Assembly (NCBI GenBank): GCA_900762125.1
Contig: CAAFFL010000153.1
Span: 1-5,288 of the forward strand
DNA length: 5,288 bases
Direction of reading: 5' to 3'
From: an uncultured Prevotella sp.
Lineage (GTDB): Bacteria > Bacteroidota > Bacteroidia > Bacteroidales > Bacteroidaceae
This document shows, piece by piece, positions 1 through 5,288 of this stretch. The notes beneath the pieces were generated by a model, which was not told the DNA's origin, did no database searches, and saw nothing but the letters and a program-made list of their open reading frames with translations. Each line of letters begins with the position of its first letter. Within the stretch, counting starts at the first letter, position 1. A program made the translations under genes and the position numbers.

Positions 1-435
1 AGCTATGAGAAACACGACATACCCGATGAGTGCCACCACAAGCAGCCATCGCCGAAAGCGCCCGTCCACTGCCCAGGCTGCGACCAGCACCATGATCTCC
101 ACGCCCCACCCTGCGAGTCCACGACGGAGATGGTGTCCAACAGCCTGTCTGGGGGTCAGCAGCACCCGGAACATCTGCGAGAGCGCCAGCGTCACGGGGT
201 AGGCCACCAACAGGTCTACGGCAGCCAGCATCCACGCCTCGCCCACATGGCGCAGCCACAGACTGAGACAGAGGTCGGCACAGATGCCCAGCAGTCCGAA
301 ACCCAGCAGACGGCGGGCACGGTCATAGGTGCGGAAGATCGGCTCACGCGGCGTGCGGAGCGTGAAGCAGGGCAGAGCCAACAGGGCAAAATAGACACTA
401 CCGACCAGTAAGAGCACGGTGAGTACTTTCTCCAT
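1..435 (-). CDS. Multi-spanning membrane protein, N-terminal part (cut by left edge)
   Basis: This is an open frame of 145 codons with no stop before the left edge. It begins MEKVLTVLLLVGSVYF. ATG at 435-433 is the first start after an in-frame TAA at 459-457, and a well-formed promoter lies 30 nt upstream. Hydrophobic stretches at about residues 4-22, 44-62, 69-87, 109-124 and 129-145 suggest at least five membrane segments. Arg-rich loops lie between them (about 27-42, 91-105, 126-129), and there is no cleavable signal peptide. The TLRTPREPIFRTYDRARRLLG stretch (residues 25-45) resembles, from memory, the N-terminal membrane region of Bacteroidales regulators that end in an AraC-type helix-turn-helix domain. 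That domain would lie outside the window, so the function is not assigned. The coding frame is convincing because it stays open, its membrane pattern is regular and its promoter is well placed. The gene is divergent from the surface-protein gene. Confidence 0.8.
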   Translation of the reverse strand, partial: MEKVLTVLLLVGSVYFALLALPCFTLRTPREPIFRTYDRARRLLGFGLLGICADLCLSLWLRHVGEAWMLAAVDLLVAYPVTLALSQMFRVLLTPRQAVGHHLRRGLAGWGVEIMVLVAAWAVDGRFRRWLLVVALIGYVVFLIA

Positions 436-465
436 AACGGTTATCCATTTTTTTATTTATGGTCG

Positions 466-495
466 CAAAGTTACGGTTTTTCTGTTGATTTTCAA
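466..495 (-). promoter_or_regulatory. Bacteroidetes-type promoter of the left membrane-protein gene
   Basis: Read on the minus strand, TAACTTTG (473-466) matches the Bacteroidetes -7 consensus TAnnTTTG exactly. A TTG (495-493) lies 19 nt upstream, where the -33 element is expected. The -7 element ends 30 nt before the ATG at 435, which predicts a leader of about 20-25 nt. This is the best-formed promoter in the window. Confidence 0.7.
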
Positions 496-527
496 TAGAT
501 CCATTCTCCCGCAAGGGCAATTCTTGC

Positions 528-564
528 TGATTTTTAAAGGTTATTTTTGATTTTTAAAAACCTT
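528..564. repeat. AT-rich direct repeat with a short inverted repeat between divergent genes
   Basis: TGATTTTTAAA occurs at 528-538 and again at 548-558, a 20-bp step or about two helical turns. Overlapping it, AAGGTT (537-542) and AACCTT (559-564) form a 6-bp inverted repeat around a 16-nt loop. The stretch lies between the two divergent promoters, so it could be an operator or simply an AT-rich upstream element. In low-complexity AT sequence a repeat this short may arise by chance. Confidence 0.35.
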
Positions 565-646
565 GACTACCGCACCAACCAAGCTTTTTGCTGATATTGT
601 CATCTCCTTTTGCAGATAACAAAACAGACCACGCCTAAGCCAAACG

Positions 647-654
647 TACCTTTG
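647..654 (+). promoter_or_regulatory. -7 element of the surface-protein operon
   Basis: TACCTTTG matches the Bacteroidetes consensus TAnnTTTG. It ends 31 nt before the ATG at 686, almost the same spacing as at the other two promoters here. No TTG is visible at the expected distance of about 19 nt upstream, so the -33 half is weak or absent. Transcription may depend on an activator or an alternative sigma factor. Confidence 0.55.
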
Positions 655-685
655 CACACAAAAATAACATCAAGTACTTCTCCCT

Positions 686-3600
686 ATGAAAAAAGTAAGC
701 CTTCTATTTAGCGTCCGGCTCATGGTCTTCACCGCCATGCTCTGCGCTGTCGGACATCTTCATGCACAAACCGTCACCATCAACCCTGCCACGGGCAACC
801 TCATCGCCGCGGTCACCCAGGAGCAAGAGGCCGGCTTCAGCAGGGGCTACAGCTCACTGTGGATGCACGAGCAACTGCCACTGACCTTTCTCACCGCCGA
901 CGAGACCGCGCTCACCAATAACGGACTGCTGCAGGTGCCGGCCGGCAATCTCATCCGCGCCAAGGACTATCAGAACTCCATCACCATCGTCAGCACGGAG
1001 GATGCCTATTTCTGTCTGGCCCTGCCACGCGGCTACCGCTTCAGCAGTTACACCCTGGTGCTGAAAGACCTGTTCAGTGCTGGCGACCGTGTCAATGGCA
1101 CCAGGGGCGACCTGCCGGTTCAGCGCAATGGCTGGACATTCACAGAGACTGACGCAACATTCCAGAAAGACATCGCCGAGGCGGGCGACCCCATCACCAT
1201 TGCCCCCGACAGCAGGCCCGACGCCAGCAAGGACTACACCCTCACGCGGACGGGCAATCTGGGCAGCGTGCTCTACTTCCACCTCCAAGGCGGCCATATC
1301 GGGAGTGGGAGTGGATGGAACCAAAGTAAGGTAGCCGCCTTGCTCATCAAGAGCTTCCGCATCACCTTCGAGGTGGACGATGGTTTCACGGAGGCGGTGG
1401 TCCCCACGGCCGTCAGCGCCGAGGGCGTAAGCGTCGCCCCCGTGCCCTTCGCCACCAATCGCCTCGACCTGGGACAACTCACCTGGAACAAGAAAGATGG
1501 CAGCAAGTGGTTCAGCTTCCGATGGCGGAACATGAAGGACCTCGGGGCTTACACCCTTCTATATAGCAGTGATGCCGTGACCAATGGCCATACCGACAAC
1601 ACCGTTGGCACACGGGGTATCTACACCGTCAGCGACGACGACGATCCGCAAAAGCTATGGTTCGGCCTGCGCCCTGGCACCTATTACGTTGAGACGCCCG
1701 TGAGCGCAACCGCTTCCGGTAATATTGAGATTCCGTTAGGCTATCGCATCACGGGAGCACGGGTAACCTTCAAGAAGAAAGGTGGCACCGCCCCCGACTT
1801 CACCATCACACTCTACGACAAGGACGGCACCACTGTGGCAAAGACCGCCACAGGTTCCGAGGAGGAAGGGACCCTGTCCGTCACCGGACTGAACAATGAT
1901 GCTATCAAGATCAGCATCACAGGCGCCGACGATGCCCGGGCACTGGTTCGCATGGAGCTGAACGTGGAGGCGCTGAACCCCTACGTACAGAGCTATCGTG
2001 TCAATGCGACGACCATCGGTGACAACCAAAGCATCGGACAGCACTTTACCGCCGATGACTTTCAAGCCGGTGGTGCCGATGCCGTCTTTGCCGTGCCCGA
2101 AGGTCTGGCCGAGAAACACCTGGCCATCACCTTCGACCAGTTGGCCAACAAACATGCCGATGACACCTACCGTGACGAGACCTTAAACCTCTCAAAGGGC
2201 GGGAACTCGCGTTACCACTTTGTGGGGTCCAGCTACTACGACCTGTTGGACGAGAAACCCTACAGTCACCCCACAGAGGTGCGCGACTACGACTTCCGCC
2301 AGAAGATAGCCGTGAGCGTCATGGGCAACCGTCCGTTCCGCTTCAACAATGCCGCCGACCTGGCCAACGACAATGAGGATGCCACCAGCGACTATCTCCG
2401 CTGCTATCCGTTCTCACAGGCGGCCTACGCAGCAGAGGGCGGTGTGTTCACCAAGCTGGAGCTCACCGAGGCCGACATCGACAAGGAGCATATCGTCTTC
2501 GTTTTCACCCGCGACGAGACACGTTACAACATTGCGCCCACTACGGCAACCATCCACGAGAGCTATGCGTTCTACGAGTGCAACATCTTCTTGAAGTCGA
2601 GGGACTACACGCCACACCTCACCTACACGCCCATCTATTCACATACCTATCACTCTGACGCGCGGGTGGTCGACGACCAGCCCTACTATGGTGTCACCGT
2701 GGGCGTCTCTGAGGACCTCACCGAGCTGGGCACCAAGGGTTTCCTCACCGCCCGGCAGGTGCAGGACCAACTGGAGAGCGACATCACGAAGGGCGGTGAC
2801 GGTGTGCCGTGCCATCGCGACCACGTGCTCTATGTCGATGCCAGCAACCTGAGTTCCATCATCCAGGGTGGCGACGCCTTTGGCAACATCCATGTCATGC
2901 GCGACTCGCTGGCACCTAACGCGTTGGCCTATCTGCCACAAGGCACGACGGTGCTGGCCGACAACTGCGCCACGCTCAGCTATACCGCCCCCGATGGCAC
3001 CAAGACCTTTGCTGCCACGCAGAACATCATTGTCAAGGACAAAGAGCCATTCTTCGCCCCACACGCCATACAAGTGGACGACACGCAGCACGCCATCTAC
3101 CGTCGGCTGTTCACCAATAGCCAGTATGGCCGTAACACGTTTGCCACCCTCTGTCTGCCGTTCACGCTGAAAGATCTCCACGAAGGCATCCACACCAGCC
3201 GCTTTGGTAAGATGCATGTGCTGCAGATGAATACCGACAACGCCGTGGGCAAAGGCGCTGACGATAACTACGACGCCACGCTCTTCTTCAGCACGGCCAC
3301 GGAGCGGACCATCGCTAAGGCTAACAGGCCCTACGCCATCCGCATCGACGAGAACAATGTGCAAGAGAACTATGTCCACTTCATCATCGAGCAGAACGGT
3401 GCACTGGTCGAGGCTACGCCATCCACCGAGCCGCTCTTCGGCACGACGGTCTCCAGGGGAAAGTTGACGGATGCAGGCAACACCACCAGCTATGCCTTTA
3501 CGCATAAGGCAACATTCTGCGGCACACAACTGGACAAGACTGCACGGCCTACATTCTATTTCGGCAGCCGGGGCTTTGTCTCGTCGCTCGACCTCAGCGG

Positions 3601-3937
3601 CAACTATCGACAGGTGAATGTGTTTCCCTTCCGAGGTGTCTACGAGTATACGCAGAATGGCCACGCGAAACTGCAAAGCCTGAGCTATGCCATCGGCATC
3701 AACGACGATCATACCACGACGGGTATTATCCAGCCAACGAAGCCTATGGCAGGCAACGGCATCCACGGTGGGCAAGGCGTCATTCGCATCGAAGCCACAT
3801 CAGCGGGGTGCTACGCCATCCGCAATCTGCAAGGCGCCACCCTCCGGCAACTCTCACTCCAGCGGGGCGAGCATTGCACCATCGCCGTGCCATCGGGCAT
3901 TTATCTAGTCAACAACGTCAAAGTAATCGTAAAGTAA
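686..3937 (+). CDS. Large secreted/surface protein with T9SS-like C-terminal domain, function unknown
   Basis: This gene encodes 1083 residues. Residues 1-27 form a signal peptide: MKK, a hydrophobic core, then a likely signal peptidase I cut after HLHA before Q28. Cys20 does not sit in a lipobox, so it is not a lipoprotein. The mature part is mostly beta-rich. Segments at about 109-232 and 344-430 look like two copies of one module, each with an LPRGYR/IPLGYR-like start and a closing hydrophobic strand. Residues 800-1000 carry a pattern I associate with Bacteroidales surface proteins: TFATLCLPFTL (818-828), NRPYAIRI (880-887), FCGT (944-947) and VFPFRGVYEY (979-988). Residues about 1026-1083 resemble a T9SS type A or related sorting domain, with YAIRNLQG (1043-1050) and an ending of GIYLVNNVKVIVK. 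I see no catalytic motif and assign no enzyme activity. It most likely passes the inner membrane by Sec and is anchored or released at the cell surface. ATG 686 fits the signal peptide and promoter. The small gene at 3941 follows it in the same operon. Confidence 0.9.
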   Translation: MKKVSLLFSVRLMVFTAMLCAVGHLHAQTVTINPATGNLIAAVTQEQEAGFSRGYSSLWMHEQLPLTFLTADETALTNNGLLQVPAGNLIRAKDYQNSITIVSTEDAYFCLALPRGYRFSSYTLVLKDLFSAGDRVNGTRGDLPVQRNGWTFTETDATFQKDIAEAGDPITIAPDSRPDASKDYTLTRTGNLGSVLYFHLQGGHIGSGSGWNQSKVAALLIKSFRITFEVDDGFTEAVVPTAVSAEGVSVAPVPFATNRLDLGQLTWNKKDGSKWFSFRWRNMKDLGAYTLLYSSDAVTNGHTDNTVGTRGIYTVSDDDDPQKLWFGLRPGTYYVETPVSATASGNIEIPLGYRITGARVTFKKKGGTAPDFTITLYDKDGTTVAKTATGSEEEGTLSVTGLNNDAIKISITGADDARALVRMELNVEALNPYVQSYRVNATTIGDNQSIGQHFTADDFQAGGADAVFAVPEGLAEKHLAITFDQLANKHADDTYRDETLNLSKGGNSRYHFVGSSYYDLLDEKPYSHPTEVRDYDFRQKIAVSVMGNRPFRFNNAADLANDNEDATSDYLRCYPFSQAAYAAEGGVFTKLELTEADIDKEHIVFVFTRDETRYNIAPTTATIHESYAFYECNIFLKSRDYTPHLTYTPIYSHTYHSDARVVDDQPYYGVTVGVSEDLTELGTKGFLTARQVQDQLESDITKGGDGVPCHRDHVLYVDASNLSSIIQGGDAFGNIHVMRDSLAPNALAYLPQGTTVLADNCATLSYTAPDGTKTFAATQNIIVKDKEPFFAPHAIQVDDTQHAIYRRLFTNSQYGRNTFATLCLPFTLKDLHEGIHTSRFGKMHVLQMNTDNAVGKGADDNYDATLFFSTATERTIAKANRPYAIRIDENNVQENYVHFIIEQNGALVEATPSTEPLFGTTVSRGKLTDAGNTTSYAFTHKATFCGTQLDKTARPTFYFGSRGFVSSLDLSGNYRQVNVFPFRGVYEYTQNGHAKLQSLSYAIGINDDHTTTGIIQPTKPMAGNGIHGGQGVIRIEATSAGCYAIRNLQGATLRQLSLQRGEHCTIAVPSGIYLVNNVKVIVK

Positions 3938-3940
3938 ACT

Positions 3941-4138
3941 ATGAAGAAAGAAACATATATCTGTCCCACGACCACCATCCACCAGGTCACCATGCCAGCG
4001 CAGCCGCTTATGCACAGCGACTTCGACGCCAATGCTAAGCCACATCCCTGGCAGCCACCAACAGATGACGAGACAGCTGGGACGTGGGGCGACCTGTGGG
4101 CGGACAAGCAGTGGGACGACAATCTCTGGGAGAGGTAA
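3941..4138 (+). CDS. Small Trp- and Asp-rich protein of 65 residues, function unknown
   Basis: The ATG lies 3 nt after the TAA of the surface-protein gene, in another frame, so co-transcription and probably translational coupling are expected. The protein begins MKKETYICPTTTIHQV. Its second half is acidic and carries five tryptophans (residues 37, 49, 53, 58, 63), ending WDDNLWER. There is no hydrophobic core for a signal peptide or membrane segment. From memory, small Prevotella proteins with the layout 'MKK-x-TYI-x-P, short middle, acidic Trp-rich tail' are common near secreted proteins and usually annotated as hypothetical. That recollection, the tight spacing and the biased composition make it a likely real gene. 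A role as partner or precursor peptide is speculation. The leader GG motif of bacteriocin-like precursors is not present. Confidence 0.7.
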   Translation: MKKETYICPTTTIHQVTMPAQPLMHSDFDANAKPHPWQPPTDDETAGTWGDLWADKQWDDNLWER

Positions 4139-4236
4139 CGTCCGGAATCTCGCAAAACATTTCCATCATTTCATAACACACTTTTGCCAGGAAAGCGCTA
4201 CCTTTGCAAGCAGTAAGAACAAATTAGCATTAGACA
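4139..4236. other. Spacer between the surface-protein operon and the copper genes
   Basis: This 98-nt AT-rich spacer holds no gene. I see no strong hairpin with a T-tract to end the upstream transcript, so termination may be factor-dependent or some read-through may reach the copper genes. Its only clear signal is the -7 element at 4199-4206. Confidence 0.5.
4199..4206 (+). promoter_or_regulatory. -7 element of the copper chaperone/ATPase genes
   Basis: TACCTTTG matches TAnnTTTG and ends 30 nt before the chaperone ATG at 4237. A TTTTG at 4182-4186 lies only 12 nt upstream, shorter than the usual 19 nt or so, so it is a poor -33 candidate. I see no obvious metal-regulator operator beside it. 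Confidence 0.55.
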
Positions 4237-4446
4237 ATGAAAAAGACGATTACTGTGAATGGCATGAAGTGCATGCACTGCAAGGCCAACGTGGAGGGAG
4301 CCCTGAAGGGATTAGATGGTGTCAACGACGCTGTGGTGTCGCTTGAGGACAAGAACGTTACTGTCGACTACGACGAGACGCGCGTCAGCGAGACACAGAT
4401 GAAAGACGCTGTCGACAACCTCGGCCGCTTCGAAATGATTCTCTAA
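4237..4446 (+). CDS. copZ: CopZ-like heavy-metal-associated (HMA) metallochaperone
   Basis: This 69-residue protein is a single HMA domain, the full length expected for a CopZ or Atx1-type chaperone. GMKCMHC (residues 9-15) is the metal site, with Cys12 and Cys15 as ligands for Cu(I). The CxHC form, with His14, is common in bacterial copper chaperones. The rest follows the ferredoxin-like beta-alpha-beta-beta-alpha-beta fold: strand at 3-8, helix at about 16-25, the VVSLEDKNVTVDYD strands at 33-46, then a helix at about 52-62. It has no signal peptide, so it acts in the cytoplasm, where it would carry Cu(I) to the ATPase encoded 120 nt downstream. An ungapped hand alignment with the ATPase's own HMA domain gives 31 identities in 69 positions. 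The symbol is assigned by family and context. Another soft metal is possible but less likely. Confidence 0.88.
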   Translation: MKKTITVNGMKCMHCKANVEGALKGLDGVNDAVVSLEDKNVTVDYDETRVSETQMKDAVDNLGRFEMIL

Positions 4447-4469
4447 TCAACGCTAATGATATTTTTTAG

Positions 4470-4545
4470 ACGTCAATACCGTGAATTATACGTCAATAAC
4501 ATTAATATTTTTTCGATATTGACGTATAATTCACGGTATTGACGT
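4470..4545. repeat. Perfect 29-bp inverted repeat with 18-nt loop, made of TATTGACGT units
   Basis: The left arm (4470-4498) and right arm (4517-4545) are exact reverse complements over 29 bp, and the loop (4499-4516) is 18 nt. Each arm holds two copies of the 9-mer TATTGACGT, or its complement ACGTCAATA on the left, 20 bp apart. An 11-nt spacer containing AATTCACGG separates them. In the mRNA this would form a very stable hairpin ending 21 nt before the ATPase ATG. Possible roles are a translational or processing control element, a double operator, or a short palindromic repeat element. It lacks a trailing T-tract, so I do not call it a terminator. The structure is certain; its role is unknown. 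Confidence 0.95.
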
Positions 4546-4551
4546 AAAAGA

Positions 4552-4560
4552 TATTGACGC
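4552..4560 (+). repeat. Fifth copy of the TATTGACG unit, next to the ATPase start
   Basis: TATTGACGC repeats the unit of the adjacent inverted repeat with one final-base change. It starts 15 nt after the start of the previous copy (4537), has no partner on the left side and ends 6 nt before the ATPase ATG at 4567. It could be an extra protein-binding site or the remnant of a longer repeat. Confidence 0.6.
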
Positions 4561-4566
4561 AGGAAG

Positions 4567-5288
4567 ATGAGAAAAACTATTCCCGTTGTCGGCATGGCAT
4601 GCTCAGCCTGCTCGGCGAATGTAGAACGGAAGTTGAACGAGCTCGACGGTGTCCACGAGGCCAGCGTGTCGTTGGCGGGGCGGTCAGCATTGGTGGACTA
4701 TGACCCACAGACGATCACGCTGGAGCAGATGAAGCAGGCTATCAACGCCATTGGTTACGACCTCGTCGTCGAGGAGGATCGCTCCGCCGACGAGATCCAG
4801 AAGCGGGAGTATGCCCTGCTGCGCCGCCGCACCCTCGTCTCGTGGCTGCTCTCCATCGTCGGCATGGCGGTGAACATGCGGTGGATAGACCTCGGCGGCG
4901 TTAACATCGCCAACCAGACGGCGATGCTCATCGCCCTGGCCAACATGGTCTATTGTGGTGGACAGTTCTACCGTAGCGCCGTCCGCCAGCTGCGCCATGG
5001 CGCGGCGAACATGGACACGCTGGTGGCGCTCTCCACGAGTATCGCGTTCCTGTTCTCGGTGTTCAACACGTTCTGGGGCGACGCCGTGTGGGGCGCCCGC
5101 GGCATGGCGTGGCACACCTATTTCGACTCCTGTGGCATGATCATCACCTTTGTCCTCACCGGCCGACTGCTGGAGGAGAAGGCGAAGGACGGCACGGCCT
5201 CGTCCATCCGCCAACTGATGGGCATGGCACCGAAGACGGCACACATCGTCGAGGACGGTGAGGTGCGCGAGGTGCCCATCTCGACCAT
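4567..5288 (+). CDS. copA: Copper-translocating P1B-type ATPase, N-terminal part (cut by right edge)
   Basis: The frame is open for 240 codons to the right edge. Residues 1-70 are one HMA domain with GMACSAC (9-15), whose Cys12 and Cys15 receive the metal. Likely membrane segments lie at about 87-105, 115-132, 150-170 and 183-202. HGAANMDTLVALSTSIAF (144-161) and YFDSCGMIITFVLTGRLLEE (185-204) are signatures of the P1B family. KAKDGTASSIRQLMGMAPKTA (205-225) begins the actuator domain, followed by the HIVEDGEVREVPIS strands. The CPC metal site, DKTGT phosphorylation motif and ATP-binding domain would lie beyond the window, so Cu(I) specificity is inferred from the HMA sequence and the chaperone next door. 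The protein would sit in the inner membrane and use ATP to pump Cu(I) out of the cytoplasm. ATG 4567 is the first start after an in-frame TGA (4555-4557). The AGGAAG touching the ATG is too close to act as a Shine-Dalgarno sequence. Confidence 0.92.
   Translation, partial: MRKTIPVVGMACSACSANVERKLNELDGVHEASVSLAGRSALVDYDPQTITLEQMKQAINAIGYDLVVEEDRSADEIQKREYALLRRRTLVSWLLSIVGMAVNMRWIDLGGVNIANQTAMLIALANMVYCGGQFYRSAVRQLRHGAANMDTLVALSTSIAFLFSVFNTFWGDAVWGARGMAWHTYFDSCGMIITFVLTGRLLEEKAKDGTASSIRQLMGMAPKTAHIVEDGEVREVPIST

Larger units (their letters stand above)
4447..4566. other. Intergenic region between chaperone and ATPase, dominated by an inverted repeat
   Basis: These 120 nt are AT-rich and hold no gene. 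I find no TAnnTTTG element on either strand, so the ATPase is probably transcribed from the promoter before the chaperone. A T6 tract (4462-4467) precedes the inverted repeat and an A-rich AAAAGA (4546-4551) follows it. That is the reverse of a normal terminator layout. Confidence 0.6.

Noticed and set aside
130..411. 93-residue plus-strand open frame at the left edge
   Set aside because: Its Gln-, Glu- and Arg-rich translation is unlike a folded protein. The opposite strand holds a continuous membrane-protein frame with a promoter.
421..688. Similar strings AGTACTTTCTCC (422-433) and AAGTACTTCTCC (672-683) near the two divergent starts
   Set aside because: The first is simply codons of the left membrane-protein gene. 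The match is short and most likely coincidental.
743..745. Lipoprotein cysteine (Cys20) in the surface-protein signal sequence
   Set aside because: The residues before it are A-M-L, and the residue just before the cysteine is Leu, which does not fit a lipobox. A signal peptidase I site after HLHA is better.
854..1477. 207-residue open frame on the minus strand
   Set aside because: It is also antisense to the surface-protein gene, with no recognisable motif or start signal. I treat it as a shadow.
2639..3775. 378-residue open frame on the minus strand inside the surface-protein gene
   Set aside because: It is fully antisense to a convincing 1083-residue gene with signal peptide and sorting domain. 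GC-rich codons commonly leave the opposite strand open. Its translation shows no domain, and no promoter motif was seen for it.
4032..4346. 104-residue plus-strand frame bridging the small Trp-rich gene and the chaperone
   Set aside because: It overlaps the ends of two better-supported genes in another frame, crosses the promoter region and shows no family features.
4462..4551. Intrinsic terminator at the inverted repeat
   Set aside because: The stem is strong, but T6 lies before it and AAAAGA after it on the plus strand. The minus strand likewise has A-tracts after the stem, so neither direction has the required U-tract.
4561..4566. AGGAAG as a Shine-Dalgarno site for the ATPase
   Set aside because: It touches the ATG with no spacing, and Bacteroidetes genes generally do not rely on this interaction.
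4684..5244. 186-residue open frame on the minus strand over the ATPase
   Set aside because: The plus strand here encodes clear P1B-ATPase signatures. The minus-strand product is His-, Arg- and Gly-rich low-complexity sequence typical of an antisense shadow.

Overview
The window looks like chromosomal DNA from a Bacteroidales bacterium, most likely Prevotella or a close relative. Four things point there: Bacteroidetes-type -7 elements (TAnnTTTG) upstream of three genes with no clear Shine-Dalgarno sequences; a very large signal-peptide protein that ends in a type IX secretion (T9SS)-like C-terminal domain; a small 'MKK-x-TYI-x-P' protein of a kind common in this group; and GC-rich genes separated by AT-rich spacers. 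The genus is inferred from these features, not from a database match.

Layout, left to right. (1) Positions 435 to 1, minus strand: the first 145 residues of a multi-spanning membrane protein that runs off the left edge. The plus-strand ORFs over this stretch are shadows. (2) Positions 436-685: an AT-rich divergent intergenic region with a good minus-strand promoter, a plus-strand -7 element and a short 20-bp-period direct repeat. (3) Positions 686-3937: a 1083-residue secreted or surface protein of unknown function. (4) Positions 3941-4138: a 65-residue, Trp- and Asp-rich small protein starting 3 nt after the surface-protein stop, so almost certainly co-transcribed with it. (5) Positions 4139-4236: a short spacer with a new -7 element. 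(6) Positions 4237-4446: a CopZ-like metallochaperone with a GMKCMHC metal site. (7) Positions 4447-4566: a spacer dominated by a perfect 29-bp inverted repeat with an 18-nt loop, built from repeated TATTGACGT units. (8) Positions 4567 to the right edge: the first 240 residues of a CopA-like P1B-type copper ATPase.

Two units work separately. The surface protein and the small Trp-rich protein form one apparent operon of unknown role at the cell envelope. The metallochaperone and the ATPase form a copper-handling pair: the chaperone binds Cu(I) in the cytoplasm and hands it to the ATPase for export. The most unusual element is the inverted repeat lying between these two copper genes, 21 nt before the ATPase start codon. 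It does not have the layout of an ordinary terminator and may be a regulatory hairpin, an operator array or a small repeat element.
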